51,976 nt of DNA, taken from contig JAJEFK010000049.1 of assembly GCA_022820505.1 (NCBI GenBank), positions 1 through 51,976 on the forward strand, given 5' to 3'. The stretch comes from Acidimicrobiia bacterium (GTDB lineage Bacteria; Actinomycetota; Acidimicrobiia; Acidimicrobiales; Poriferisodalaceae). Both the position numbers and the translations under genes were made by a program. Positions 23,589 to 32,017 of the stretch are shown piece by piece (the first letter of the stretch is position 1; every line of letters starts with the position of its first letter). Under the pieces are notes generated by a model that saw only the letters and a list, made by a program, of their open reading frames with translations, was not told the DNA's origin and did not search any database.

Positions 23589-24076
23589 GCACCGATCCTC
23601 ACTGGCACACCACCATCGACAGTCCCATCGGACCGTTGGGCCTCGTGGCGACCGACGAGGGACTGCGTGCCGTGTCGTGGCGCGGTGACGAGACGTCCGT
23701 CAAGCTGCCCGACGACATGGTGGAAGACCCCGACCATCCGATCCTGCGCCAAGCAGCGCTTCAGCTCAGCGAGTACTTCGACGGCGACCGCACCAGCTTC
23801 GACGTGCCGCTCGACCTGCGCGGCACCCCGTTCCAAGAGGCAGCGTGGCGGGCACTCGGCGACATCCCCTACGGCAGCACCCGCAGCTACGGCGAGCAGG
23901 CCGCGCTCGTCGGCAGGCCCAAGGCTGTGCGAGCCATCGGCCAGGCCAACGGCCGAAACCCGGTGCCGATCGTGCTCCCCTGCCACCGGGTCATCGGCGC
24001 CGACGGCTCGCTCACCGGATTCGGCGGCGGACTCGACCTCAAGACCCAGCTGCTCCAGCACGAAGGCGCGCTGTAG
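23585..24076 (+). CDS. ogt: Methylated-DNA-[protein]-cysteine S-methyltransferase
   Basis: A 163-aa O6-alkylguanine-DNA alkyltransferase. GTPFQEAAWRALGDIPYGSTRSYGEQA is the helix-turn-helix DNA-binding segment, followed by RAIGQANGRNP and the catalytic IVLPCHRVIG with the suicide cysteine. It directly transfers alkyl groups from O6-alkylguanine to itself. Its start overlaps the Ada-AlkA stop by 4 bases, so the two are translationally coupled and presumably induced together by alkylation damage. Full length for the Ogt/MGMT family. Confidence 0.96.
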   Translation: MSTDPHWHTTIDSPIGPLGLVATDEGLRAVSWRGDETSVKLPDDMVEDPDHPILRQAALQLSEYFDGDRTSFDVPLDLRGTPFQEAAWRALGDIPYGSTRSYGEQAALVGRPKAVRAIGQANGRNPVPIVLPCHRVIGADGSLTGFGGGLDLKTQLLQHEGAL

Positions 24077-24124
24077 CCGCCGCATGCACGGTCGCACAGG
24101 TGCCGATGGCGGGCAGCTCTGATC

Positions 24125-24832
24125 ATGACGAACACCCAGCTCGTCACCGACATCCGCCGCGCGCTCGCCGACCACGCCGACCCCGACAAGGCCGAGGGCA
24201 TGCGCGCTTACATGAAATCAGAGATGCCCTATCGCGGCGTGCAGAAACCGGCCCGCCGCAAGCTGCTCAGCGCACTCCTGCGCACTCACCCGTTCGACGA
24301 CAAAACGATCTGGCGAAACACGATCTTCGAGCTCTGGCGCAACGCCGAGTTCCGGGAGGAGCGATACATCGCGCTCGACATCGCGGGCGCGCCCAAGTGC
24401 CGGCCCTTCCGCACGCTCGACACGCTGACGATGTTCGAAGAGTTCGTCGTGACCGGCGCCTGGTGGGATTACGTCGACGACGTCGCCACGCACCGCTTGC
24501 GTGAGCTCCTCGAGATCTACCCCAGCGCCATGTCCGGCCACATGCGCTCATGGAGCGGCGACAGCGACATGTGGAAGCGCAGGTCGTCGATCATCTGCCA
24601 GATCAACAGAAAAGACGAGACCGATCTCGACCTGCTCTTCGATTGCATCGAGCCCAACCTGTCCCACACCGACTTCTTCGTCCGCAAGGGCATCGGGTGG
24701 GCGTTGCGCTCGCTCGCGTGGACCGACCTGCCGACCGTCGAGAACTACGTCGCCCGCAACCGCGACCGCATGAGCACACTCTCTGCTCGCGAGGCCCTCA
24801 AGAACGCCGACAAGATCCGGCGCACTTCGTGA
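24125..24832 (+). CDS. DNA alkylation repair protein, AlkD-like HEAT-repeat glycosylase
   Basis: A 235-aa, mostly helical protein of the AlkC/AlkD superfamily. YRGVQKPARRKLLSALLRTHPF, ELWRNAEFREERYIALDI and the aromatic/acidic patch TGAWWDYVDDVATH are conserved; the W-D pair of the last corresponds to catalytic residues of AlkD. AlkD removes N3/N7-alkylated purines without base flipping. It lies 48 bp after ogt on the same strand, completing a three-gene alkylation-repair operon (sensor/glycosylase, alkyltransferase, glycosylase). Confidence 0.9.
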   Translation: MTNTQLVTDIRRALADHADPDKAEGMRAYMKSEMPYRGVQKPARRKLLSALLRTHPFDDKTIWRNTIFELWRNAEFREERYIALDIAGAPKCRPFRTLDTLTMFEEFVVTGAWWDYVDDVATHRLRELLEIYPSAMSGHMRSWSGDSDMWKRRSSIICQINRKDETDLDLLFDCIEPNLSHTDFFVRKGIGWALRSLAWTDLPTVENYVARNRDRMSTLSAREALKNADKIRRTS

Positions 24833-24863
24833 TCCACCGCCGGCGCTGCCCCTGCCGGTGCAG

Positions 24864-24947
24864 TGCGCGAGGAGGGACTTGAACCCTCACACCCTTGCGG
24901 GCACAGGCACCTGAAGCCTGCGCGTCTGCCAATTCCGCCACTCGCGC
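24864..24947 (-). tRNA. tRNA-Leu (anticodon CAG)
   Basis: The minus strand begins GCGCGAGTGGCGGAAT and has a class II variable arm. The anticodon loop CTTCAGG lies between GCAGG and CCTGT arms (anticodon CAG). The T-arm is GAGGG-TTCAAGT-CCCTC, the acceptor partner CTCGCGC, and the discriminator A. CCA is not encoded. Confidence 0.95.
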
Positions 24948-24997
24948 GTGGGGCGAACAGACTAGCCCGCGAACCCCCGCTCCTACACTGGCCCCCT

Positions 24998-25276
24998 GTG
25001 GGTGGCGCCAGCCTGGTCGGCAGCGACGGACAGTGCCACGAACTGGGCTCTTCGACGGTCATCGGGCGGCGTGACGACTGCGACATCGTGCTCAACGGGC
25101 CGAAGGTTTCACGGCGGCACGCGCAGATCAGCTCCAGCGCAGACGGACTGTTACTGGTGGACCTCGCCAGCGTGAACGGCACGCTGCTGAACGGGATCGA
25201 GATCACCAGCGAACGCCTGGCACACGGCGATGTCGTCACCATCGGCACCCACGAGCTGCGGCTGGAGCTGGACTGA
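24998..25276 (+). CDS. Single-domain FHA protein
   Basis: A 92-aa protein consisting almost only of a forkhead-associated domain: STVIGRRDDCDIVLNGPKVSRRHAQI and LASVNGTLLNGIEI carry the G-R, S-R-R-H and N-G phosphothreonine-binding residues. In mycobacteria the first FHA gene of this cluster, fhaA, has a long N-terminal DUF3662 region that is missing here. The frame extends back to 24863, but that part lies within the tRNA; GTG 24998 with TACACT 8 nt upstream is preferred. Its stop shares one base with fhaB. It should bind substrates phosphorylated by the PknB encoded downstream. Confidence 0.85.
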   Translation: MGGASLVGSDGQCHELGSSTVIGRRDDCDIVLNGPKVSRRHAQISSSADGLLLVDLASVNGTLLNGIEITSERLAHGDVVTIGTHELRLELD

Positions 25277-25743
25277 TGTCCGAGCAGTTAGTGCGGCTGC
25301 TCGCGCTGTGCGTGCTCGTGTTGCTGTACCTGTTCTTCTTCCGCGTGATGCGCGCCGTGTGGGCCGGTGTCGCCGCACCTCGCAATCACCTCGGCTGGAG
25401 GTCGTTGCGCACGCTGCGAGGCAACGGAACCGCCAACGGCAACACTGCTCCGCAGCCAATTGCGCTCGTCGTCCGCTCGCCGCTGAGCGCCCAGGGAGAG
25501 CGACACCTGCTAGCTGATGCGCTGACCATCGGGCGCGGTCCCGAGTGCGACGTGATCATCGACGACAGCTACTCGTCACAGGCTCATGCCCGTCTCTACC
25601 GCGACGGCAGCCAGCACCTGCTGGAGGATCTGGGCTCGACGAATGGCACATACCTGAATCGCCAGAAGGTCGACAACGCAACAGCCGTACGTGTCGGCGA
25701 TTTCGTGCAGGTCGGCTCCACCGTGTTCGAGGTGGGCACATGA
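25276..25743 (+). CDS. fhaB: Membrane-anchored FHA protein FhaB
   Basis: A 155-aa protein with an N-terminal transmembrane helix (LVRLLALCVLVLLYLFFF, about 5-22) and a C-terminal FHA domain (ALTIGRGPECDVIIDDSYSSQAHARL, then LEDLGSTNGTYLNRQKV). This is the FhaB/FipA arrangement of actinobacteria, where it binds phosphothreonine made by Ser/Thr kinases and helps recruit division and peptidoglycan proteins. It overlaps the preceding FHA gene by one base and precedes pstP by 49 bp. Confidence 0.92.
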   Translation: MSEQLVRLLALCVLVLLYLFFFRVMRAVWAGVAAPRNHLGWRSLRTLRGNGTANGNTAPQPIALVVRSPLSAQGERHLLADALTIGRGPECDVIIDDSYSSQAHARLYRDGSQHLLEDLGSTNGTYLNRQKVDNATAVRVGDFVQVGSTVFEVGT

Positions 25744-25792
25744 CGGGCGCGCACGGTGCCGCTGCACCGCGTAGCCGCGAGACTGGACCGTC

Positions 25793-26632
25793 ATGACCGC
25801 GCCCGCCCGCCAGATGCGCATTCGCTGGGGCGGAGCGTCGGACCGGGGCCTGCGCCGCGCCGAGAACCAGGACGCCATGTACGCGGACATCGGCCTGTTC
25901 GTGGTGGCCGACGGCATGGGCGGCCACCTCGGCGGCAGCGTGGCCTCGAGTCTCGCGGTGAAGACCGTCGCCGCGAACTCCCCCTCGACGCCCGCTGAGC
26001 TGCTGGCGGCGGTTCGCCATGCCAACCAGGTGGTGCATCACCGGTCCACCGCCCATGCGGACCTGTCAGGCATGGGCACCACGCTGTGTGCCATCGCCGT
26101 GGTGCAGCAAGACGACAGCCGAGTGTGGTGCCTGGTCAACGTCGGCGATTCCCGCGTCTACCGCTATCAAGGCGGCGAGCTGACCCAGCTCACGATCGAC
26201 CACAACTTCGTGGCCGAGATGATCCGGGCCGGCGACCTCACCGTCGAGCAGGCCGCCGACCATCCCCGGCGCAACACGCTGACTCGGGCTATCGGCGTTG
26301 AGCCGGACGTCGTGGTCGACGACTGGATCCTCAAGCTCACCGGCAACGATCGCTTCCTGCTCTGCACCGACGGCGTCACCAACGAATTGGACGAGTCCGA
26401 CATCTCCGAGCTGCTCGACATCGATGAGCATCCTTCAGACGTGGCACGCGCCCTCGTCCGGCGGGCCAATGACCGCGGGGGCCGCGACAACTCCACAGCT
26501 CTGGTGGTCGACGTTGACATCGAAGGGGTCGCACACGAGCCGACCTCGACGCAAGCCGACGGTCCGCAGCCCGACGGCAGCACCCAGCGAACGCCGAGAC
26601 GGCGCGGCTGGCGGCGTTCCCGCTCACGCTGA
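25793..26632 (+). CDS. pstP: PP2C-type Ser/Thr protein phosphatase
   Basis: A 279-aa phosphatase that reverses kinase signalling by PknB. Motifs include SDRGLRRAENQDA, VADGMGGHLGG, VNVGDSRVYR, LLCTDGVTNEL and GGRDNSTALV, supplying the Asp/Gly residues that bind two Mn2+/Mg2+ ions. Mycobacterial PstP has a transmembrane helix and extracytoplasmic domain; here the protein ends after the catalytic domain with a short Arg-rich tail, so it is predicted cytosolic. It is followed closely by rodA. Confidence 0.93.
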   Translation: MTAPARQMRIRWGGASDRGLRRAENQDAMYADIGLFVVADGMGGHLGGSVASSLAVKTVAANSPSTPAELLAAVRHANQVVHHRSTAHADLSGMGTTLCAIAVVQQDDSRVWCLVNVGDSRVYRYQGGELTQLTIDHNFVAEMIRAGDLTVEQAADHPRRNTLTRAIGVEPDVVVDDWILKLTGNDRFLLCTDGVTNELDESDISELLDIDEHPSDVARALVRRANDRGGRDNSTALVVDVDIEGVAHEPTSTQADGPQPDGSTQRTPRRRGWRRSRSR

Positions 26633-26679
26633 GGCCTCCGCTGCGGGTCCGACGCCGTACCGAGACAGCGCTCGCCGCA

Positions 26680-28008
26680 ATGGCCGGCGTGGTGGTCTGC
26701 ACGACGTTTGCTGTCGCCGCGCTCGGTGTGGACCAGAACTCGTTCTGGGGCGGCGCAGGCAGGACCGACGGCACCGAGTCGCTGTGGGGTACTGCCGGTT
26801 GGCTGGCAGCCGTCGTGGCCGGCGGTGCTGCTGCTCGCGTCGCCATCAAGCGATGGGCACCGAACAGCAACGAGATCCTCTTCGGGATCATCGGGTTGCT
26901 CATGGGCGTCGGCTGGGTCTTCGTCGCGCGGGTCGATGCCTCGTTGGCATCCGAGCAAGCAGTCGCCGTGCTGGTGGGATTTGCCGCCATCGCCGGAACC
27001 CTGGTCGCCGCCCGGCAGCTCGACTGGCTCTTGAGTCGACCTGGCGTGTGCGGCCTCGGCGCTGCCGCCCTGCTTGCCGCGGGGAGCTTCTCCAGTGGGC
27101 CCGATCTTTCAGCCGGCGCGTACGAGCCGCCGCGACAGTGGCTGAATCTCGGGTCGCTGCTGAGCGTCCAGCCCTACGACCTCGCCAAGATCGTCGTGGC
27201 CATCGCTGTTTGCGGACTCACGGCGACAGCCCCGCGCTGGCTCGGACCGCGCTTCATTCCACATCGCCATGCCGCGGGGGCAAGCGCCGCGGCGGTCGGC
27301 GCGTGGGCGCTGCTCATCATCGGCGCCGACCTCGCCTCGTCGGTGATCGTGTTCGCGGCGGCTTGGCTGCCGCTGTGGCTCGACGGAGACGATCTCGTCG
27401 GCAGTGACGTGCCGACCGTTCCCCGGTCAACGCGTGCGAGGGCACTCAGCGGGGTCATCATCACCTACGCCGTCGGCGTCGCGGTGCTCGCCACCGTGTA
27501 CGACCGGCTGTCCGCACAAGTGCACTACTGGCTGAACCCCTGGACCGCAGCCGACGGCGCGACTGTGGTCGATGCGGCCTTCGCGATCAGCGCCGGCGGC
27601 ATCAGCGGGGTGGGCCCCGGACTCGGCGCGCCGCAGCACCTGCACGAACCGCACAGCGATTTCATCTTTGCCGTCATTGTCGAAGAGCTCGGCATCCTGG
27701 GCGGCGCAACGCTGCTCGTCGCGTTCACGCTGCTGGTCGGCGTCGGCGCGGGCATCGCCCAGCGTGCGCTGGGAACCCATCGACTGCTGGCAGCCGCCGC
27801 AACATCAGTCATCGGGCTGCAGGCATTGCTCACCATTGCCGGTGTGCTGCGGTTGCTGCCTCACACCGTGGGAGCCCTGCCGTTCGTGGCCTACGGGCAG
27901 TTGGCAATGGTCGGCAACGGCATCGCCGCCGGGCTGTTGCTCGCCATCTCCAACTCCAGCGATGCCTCCCGAGCTGAGTCTCAGCAACTGTCGCAGGGCG
28001 CTCCGTGA
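26680..28008 (+). CDS. rodA: SEDS-family peptidoglycan glycosyltransferase (RodA/FtsW)
   Basis: A polytopic membrane protein of at least 442 aa with about ten hydrophobic helices. The diagnostic block AISAGGISGVGPGLG followed by HEPHSDFIFAVIVEELG retains the Asp of H-S/T-D-F-I-F-A, the conserved catalytic region of SEDS polymerases. It polymerises lipid II into glycan strands. ATG 26680 is the first ATG, but the upstream in-frame sequence (LRVRRRTETALAA) looks like the true FtsW/RodA N-terminus, so a non-ATG start near 26641 is possible. Its stop overlaps pbpA by 4 bases. Confidence 0.88.
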   Translation: MAGVVVCTTFAVAALGVDQNSFWGGAGRTDGTESLWGTAGWLAAVVAGGAAARVAIKRWAPNSNEILFGIIGLLMGVGWVFVARVDASLASEQAVAVLVGFAAIAGTLVAARQLDWLLSRPGVCGLGAAALLAAGSFSSGPDLSAGAYEPPRQWLNLGSLLSVQPYDLAKIVVAIAVCGLTATAPRWLGPRFIPHRHAAGASAAAVGAWALLIIGADLASSVIVFAAAWLPLWLDGDDLVGSDVPTVPRSTRARALSGVIITYAVGVAVLATVYDRLSAQVHYWLNPWTAADGATVVDAAFAISAGGISGVGPGLGAPQHLHEPHSDFIFAVIVEELGILGGATLLVAFTLLVGVGAGIAQRALGTHRLLAAAATSVIGLQALLTIAGVLRLLPHTVGALPFVAYGQLAMVGNGIAAGLLLAISNSSDASRAESQQLSQGAP

Positions 28009-29276
28009 GGGGGCGCATCATCCGGTTGACCGTCGCGCTTGCCGCCGGCTTCGCGGTCCTGCTGGTGCAGCTCACCAATCTGGGCTTTGTCTCCGCCGAA
28101 GGTCTCCGCAATCACGAACTCAACACGCGTACGGCGGCGGCCGTCGGCAACCCACGCGGTGCGATCATCAGCGCTGACGGCGAGGTCCTCGCGCTCCCCA
28201 TCGGTCACGACGACACCGGTCAGCGGCTGCTCCGTGCGTACCCGCACGGCCCGCTGTATGCGCACACCGTGGGCTACCTCGGGCCCACGGCCGGAGCCAA
28301 CGGCATCGAGCGCAGCTACGACAGCGAGCTGTCGGGCACAGCGACTGGCATCGCGGTGCAGGAGCTGGCCGACCTGTTCGCCGACAGCGGTCGAGTGGGA
28401 GATGTTGTCCTGACCCTGAACCACGGCGTGCAGCTCACCGCGCGTGCCGCGCTGGGCGATCGTGATGGTGCAGTCGTCGTTATCGACCCGGCGACTGGTG
28501 CTCTCATCGCGATGTGGTCGCGCCCCAGTTTCGATCCCGAAGCACTGGTGTCACCGGCGCCCGGTGCCGTTCAAACCGGTGCTCGGCTTCCGCTGGCACG
28601 CGCCTACCAGCACCACTACGCACTGACCGCCGACGAATCGCTCAGCACGGCGGGTGCCGAGTTTCTGGAGGGTGCGCGCCGGAAACCGGGTTCGACCGGC
28701 ATCGATCTGCCCGGCGAGCCGGGCGGGGCTGAACCGGACGACAGCGGCAGCGGCGACGATGCACCAGTGCGGTTGACGCCGCTGCAGTTGGCGGCGGCGG
28801 CCGCTTCGATCGCCAACGACGGGATACGGATGCGTCCCCACGTCGTGCACCGCGTCGACAGCCGCTCGACCGGAGGCGAACCGTCAGCTCCCGACGCGTC
28901 GGTCGAGAGCGCTCCACGCGACGCCGGACGCTTCTTCGAGACTGCCGGCGCGGCCGGACTGCTGGCTCGCATGACCGCAGCGGCGCAGCAGGCCGCGATC
29001 AGCCTCGCCCCCACGGAGGGTGCCGCGCTTCCCGCAGCAATCGCGGCCGGCTGGCTGGCCGATCCGTCCGACACCAGCACCCGAACCGGGCGCTGGGCCG
29101 TGCTGCTGGCCCCGGCCGATGCGCCCACTGTCGCCGTGGCGGTGCTGATCGAACCCGACGCCACCCTTGACATCGGCAATGGACGAGGCGGCGGTACCTT
29201 GGCAACGATGATCGCTGCGACCGCAGCGGAAACCGCCCTTGCGCTGCGGGCAGTCCCCGGTTCCGACCTCCCGTAG
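28005..29276 (+). CDS. pbpA: PbpA-like protein lacking transpeptidase active-site motifs
   Basis: A 423-aa homologue of actinobacterial PbpA: N-terminal membrane anchor (about 5-22), NPRGAIISADGEVLA, YAHTVGYLG, VVVIDPATGALIAMWSRPSFDP and the C-terminal APADAPTVAVAVLIE block all align by eye with the M. tuberculosis protein. But the catalytic S-x-x-K segment (Y-P-P-G-S-T-F-K) is replaced by Y-Q-H-H-Y-A-L-T, S-x-N by S-T-A, and K-T-G-T-A by a segment reading A-A-G-W-L-A. Only one lysine occurs in the whole protein, and it is not in an S-x-x-K. It is shorter than PbpA of mycobacteria (about 490). The frame is intact, so it is probably a functional pseudoenzyme partner of RodA. Confidence 0.85.
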   Translation: MRGRIIRLTVALAAGFAVLLVQLTNLGFVSAEGLRNHELNTRTAAAVGNPRGAIISADGEVLALPIGHDDTGQRLLRAYPHGPLYAHTVGYLGPTAGANGIERSYDSELSGTATGIAVQELADLFADSGRVGDVVLTLNHGVQLTARAALGDRDGAVVVIDPATGALIAMWSRPSFDPEALVSPAPGAVQTGARLPLARAYQHHYALTADESLSTAGAEFLEGARRKPGSTGIDLPGEPGGAEPDDSGSGDDAPVRLTPLQLAAAAASIANDGIRMRPHVVHRVDSRSTGGEPSAPDASVESAPRDAGRFFETAGAAGLLARMTAAAQQAAISLAPTEGAALPAAIAAGWLADPSDTSTRTGRWAVLLAPADAPTVAVAVLIEPDATLDIGNGRGGGTLATMIAATAAETALALRAVPGSDLP

Positions 29277-29341
29277 CCCGAACACTTCGCAGTCACCCCG
29301 CCGGTCCGACGGCCCGATCTGGCAGCAATTGCCCCTCGCTC

Positions 29342-31648
29342 ATGGCAGACACCGACAACCCAATCTTCGGCGGTCGCTACGAGCTGTTCAGCCGCATCGC
29401 GCGGGGCGGAATGTCCGAGGTGTTCCTGGGTCGCGACCGCCTGCTCGACCGGCCCGTCGCCGTCAAGGTCCTGTTCCCCGAGTTCGCGACCGATTCGTCA
29501 TTCGTCGAGCGGTTCAGGCGTGAAGCTCAAGCCGCGGCGAACCTGAGCCAGCCGAACGTGGTCGGCGTGTACGACTGGGGCAACCACGAAGGCACCTACT
29601 ACATCGTGATGGAGTACGTCGAGGGCCGAAGCCTCGCGGAGGTGATCCGGAGCGACGGCCCGCTGCATCCCGACCGGGCTGCAGATATCGCCATCGACAT
29701 TGCCGCTGCGCTCGCGTTCGCTCACAGCAACGGCGTGGTGCACCGCGACATCAAGCCGGGCAACGTCATGATCACCCAGTCCGGCCAGGTCAAGGTGGCC
29801 GACTTCGGCATCGCACGAGCACTCGGCGGCGAGACAGACGACCTGACACGCACCGGATCTGTGATGGGCACAGCTACGTACCTGTCGCCCGAACAGGCTC
29901 AGGGGCTGGAAGCGGATCCTCGCAGCGATGTGTACTCGCTGTCCGTCGTGCTCTACGAGGTATTGACCGCGGGGCCGCCGTTCACCGGGAACAGTCCCGT
30001 CGCCATCGCCTACAAGCACGTTCAGGAAGCACCGGTGCCGCCGTCGCGCTACAACGCCGACGTTCCCCACGAACTCGAGGCCATCTGCCTGCGCGGGCTC
30101 GCCAAGGACCCGGCCGCTCGCTACGGCTCGGCTGCAGAGCTGCGCAACGATCTGCTGCGGTTCCGGGCGGGGCAGCCGACCCATACCGCAGCAACCGATG
30201 TCACCGCGTATTTCCCGGCAGTGACAGCCGCCGCTGCCGAGGCCGCAGCGCACGTGCCCGCAGCCGAGCAAGCCGCGGCGCCTTCGCAGTCAGCGCCGCC
30301 CGGGTACCAACAGCCTCCGCCGGCACCGCCCTACGGCGGCCATGGGGGCGGCGCAGGCGACTACGGCGGGCCGCAGTACCCGCCGCAGTACCCGCAAGGT
30401 CCGCCGCCTGGCGCCGTCGAGCCTCCGGACCGCACGCCGATGTGGATCACGCTGCTGGTCATCTTGCTGCTGGTGATTGCAGGGCTGGTGTTCCTGCTGG
30501 TCAACGACCGAGGTGAACCGGGCGTGGTGACCGAGCCCGAGAGCACCTCCGATGTGCGGCTGCGGGTGCCCAGCGTGGTGGGCCTGCATTTCACCGAAGC
30601 CGAACGCGAGCTCGCCGATGTCGGCTTCGAGCACGTCAGCATCGAATTCTCCGAACGCGACGACGTCGACGAGAACGTCGTGTTCCAGCAGAATCCCCGT
30701 GCCGGGCTGCTGCTCGCAGAACCGAACGATCCCGACAATCCGATCACCCTGTTCGCGGCCGCGCCGCGCACCCTGATCCTGCTGCCCAACGTGGTCGGGC
30801 GGACCTACGAAGAGGCAGAGGCGATGCTCGTCGCCGCAGGCTTCAGCGTGGAACGCATCGACGTACGCAACGACAACTTGGCGATCGGATTGGTGACCGA
30901 GCAGAGCATCCCGAGCACCGAGCAGCGTCCAGCAGGCACGATCGTGACGCTGACGGTCTCCGCCGGCCGTGGCGAAGTCGAGGTGCCGCGCTTGGCCGGT
31001 CAGACGATCGACGACGCCAGGGTCACGCTGGCACGCCTCGGACTCGTCGACCGGGTGGAGCGCGAGTTCTCCACCGAATTCAGCGTGGGAACGGTGATCC
31101 GCAGCAGTCCCGACGCCGCCGAGCCGGTGGAGCGGGGCAGCGTCATCACGCTGGTCGTGTCTGACGGTCCAGAAGAGCTGGTGGTGCCGTCACTGGAAGA
31201 CTTCGGCACCACGCTCGCCGACCGCATCGAAGCCCAGCTGCTGGCGCTCGGTTTCACCGTGAAGCGCACAGCGCGTGAGGTCTCCAATCTCGACGTCAAC
31301 ACGAACGTCGTCCGCGACATCAGCCCCGAGCCCGGAACGGTGCTCATCGCCGGATCCGAAGTGGTCCTCCACATGTACAAACCGCCGGAGGTGCTGGCCA
31401 TCCCGAGCCTGCAGGCATTGGAGACATTCGATCCCGACGGCGTCGAAGCGGCGTTGACGGAGCTGGGCTTCACGGTGGAGCGGCGCACGCAATCGGTAGC
31501 CGAGGGCGATCCCGCCGACGGGCAGGTCATCTCCCTTGATCCGTCGCCAGGCACCGACATCAGGATCAACTACGACACCGTCACCATCGTCATCGGCGAA
31601 GCCACCCCAGCAGAAGCCAACGGCGAAGAAGCCAATAGCAACGGTTAG
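29342..31648 (+). CDS. pknB: Ser/Thr protein kinase with PASTA repeats
   Basis: A 768-aa receptor kinase. The kinase domain (about 10-275) has RIARGGMSEVFLG, VAVKVL with the catalytic Lys, HRDIKPGNV, DFGIA and TATYLSPEQ. A Pro/Gly/Tyr-rich juxtamembrane segment (about 310-362), one transmembrane helix (MWITLLVILLLVIAGLVFLLV, about 367-387) and five extracellular PASTA-like repeats (about 402-760) follow. PASTA domains bind muropeptides or lipid II; the kinase phosphorylates cell-wall and division proteins, including FHA ligands. It lies 65 bp after pbpA. Confidence 0.94.
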   Translation: MADTDNPIFGGRYELFSRIARGGMSEVFLGRDRLLDRPVAVKVLFPEFATDSSFVERFRREAQAAANLSQPNVVGVYDWGNHEGTYYIVMEYVEGRSLAEVIRSDGPLHPDRAADIAIDIAAALAFAHSNGVVHRDIKPGNVMITQSGQVKVADFGIARALGGETDDLTRTGSVMGTATYLSPEQAQGLEADPRSDVYSLSVVLYEVLTAGPPFTGNSPVAIAYKHVQEAPVPPSRYNADVPHELEAICLRGLAKDPAARYGSAAELRNDLLRFRAGQPTHTAATDVTAYFPAVTAAAAEAAAHVPAAEQAAAPSQSAPPGYQQPPPAPPYGGHGGGAGDYGGPQYPPQYPQGPPPGAVEPPDRTPMWITLLVILLLVIAGLVFLLVNDRGEPGVVTEPESTSDVRLRVPSVVGLHFTEAERELADVGFEHVSIEFSERDDVDENVVFQQNPRAGLLLAEPNDPDNPITLFAAAPRTLILLPNVVGRTYEEAEAMLVAAGFSVERIDVRNDNLAIGLVTEQSIPSTEQRPAGTIVTLTVSAGRGEVEVPRLAGQTIDDARVTLARLGLVDRVEREFSTEFSVGTVIRSSPDAAEPVERGSVITLVVSDGPEELVVPSLEDFGTTLADRIEAQLLALGFTVKRTAREVSNLDVNTNVVRDISPEPGTVLIAGSEVVLHMYKPPEVLAIPSLQALETFDPDGVEAALTELGFTVERRTQSVAEGDPADGQVISLDPSPGTDIRINYDTVTIVIGEATPAEANGEEANSNG

Positions 31649-31659
31649 GTTGACCCGTC

Positions 31660-31926
31660 ATGGCCCGGCCCCGCAAGACCAGCCGCATCACGCCCAAGGG
31701 CACGCGACCGCAGAATGCGCCAGCCCAGCAGCACAGCACCGGCGGCGATGCGCCCCAGAGCGCCTCGTGGTTCGGCTGGCTGATCGTGGCGCTGCTCGGA
31801 GTCGGCACGGCGGTGATCGTGGCGAACTACATGAGCTGGCTGCCGGGCAGTCCGGCGAGCGCATGGATTGCGGTCGGCTTGGGCATCGTGTTGGTGGGCA
31901 TCCTGCTGGCCACGCGCTGGCGGTAA
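31660..31926 (+). CDS. crgA: CrgA-like cell-division regulator
   Basis: An 88-aa membrane protein with a basic N-terminus (MARPRKTSRITPKG), two transmembrane helices (about 37-55 and 65-84) joined by a short loop (NYMSWLPGSPAS) and the terminal T-R-W-R typical of CrgA. CrgA interacts with FtsZ, FtsQ and peptidoglycan synthases in mycobacteria and inhibits septation in streptomycetes. Placed 11 bp after pknB, keeping the usual synteny of this cluster. TAGGTT lies 8 nt upstream of the ATG. Confidence 0.85.
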   Translation: MARPRKTSRITPKGTRPQNAPAQQHSTGGDAPQSASWFGWLIVALLGVGTAVIVANYMSWLPGSPASAWIAVGLGIVLVGILLATRWR

Positions 31927-31941
31927 TGACACAGATGTAAC

Positions 31942-31971
31942 TTTCCCCAGGTTGTGGACAACCTGTGGGAA
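31942..31971. terminator. 30-bp imperfect palindrome between convergent genes; contains a DnaA-box-like 9-mer
   Basis: The core AGGTTGT-GG-ACAACCT is a perfect inverted repeat, and the flanking TTCCC/GGGAA extend it. As RNA it gives a strong hairpin with a UGGA loop, suiting a bidirectional terminator for crgA and the opposing gene, though there is no T-tract. On the minus strand 31953-31961 reads TTGTCCACA, the high-GC actinobacterial DnaA box consensus. Confidence 0.45.
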
Positions 31972-32017
31972 CCGGCGGCTCGCGGCGGAGGCGGCAGGAC
32001 CCTCACTGGCAGCGCTG

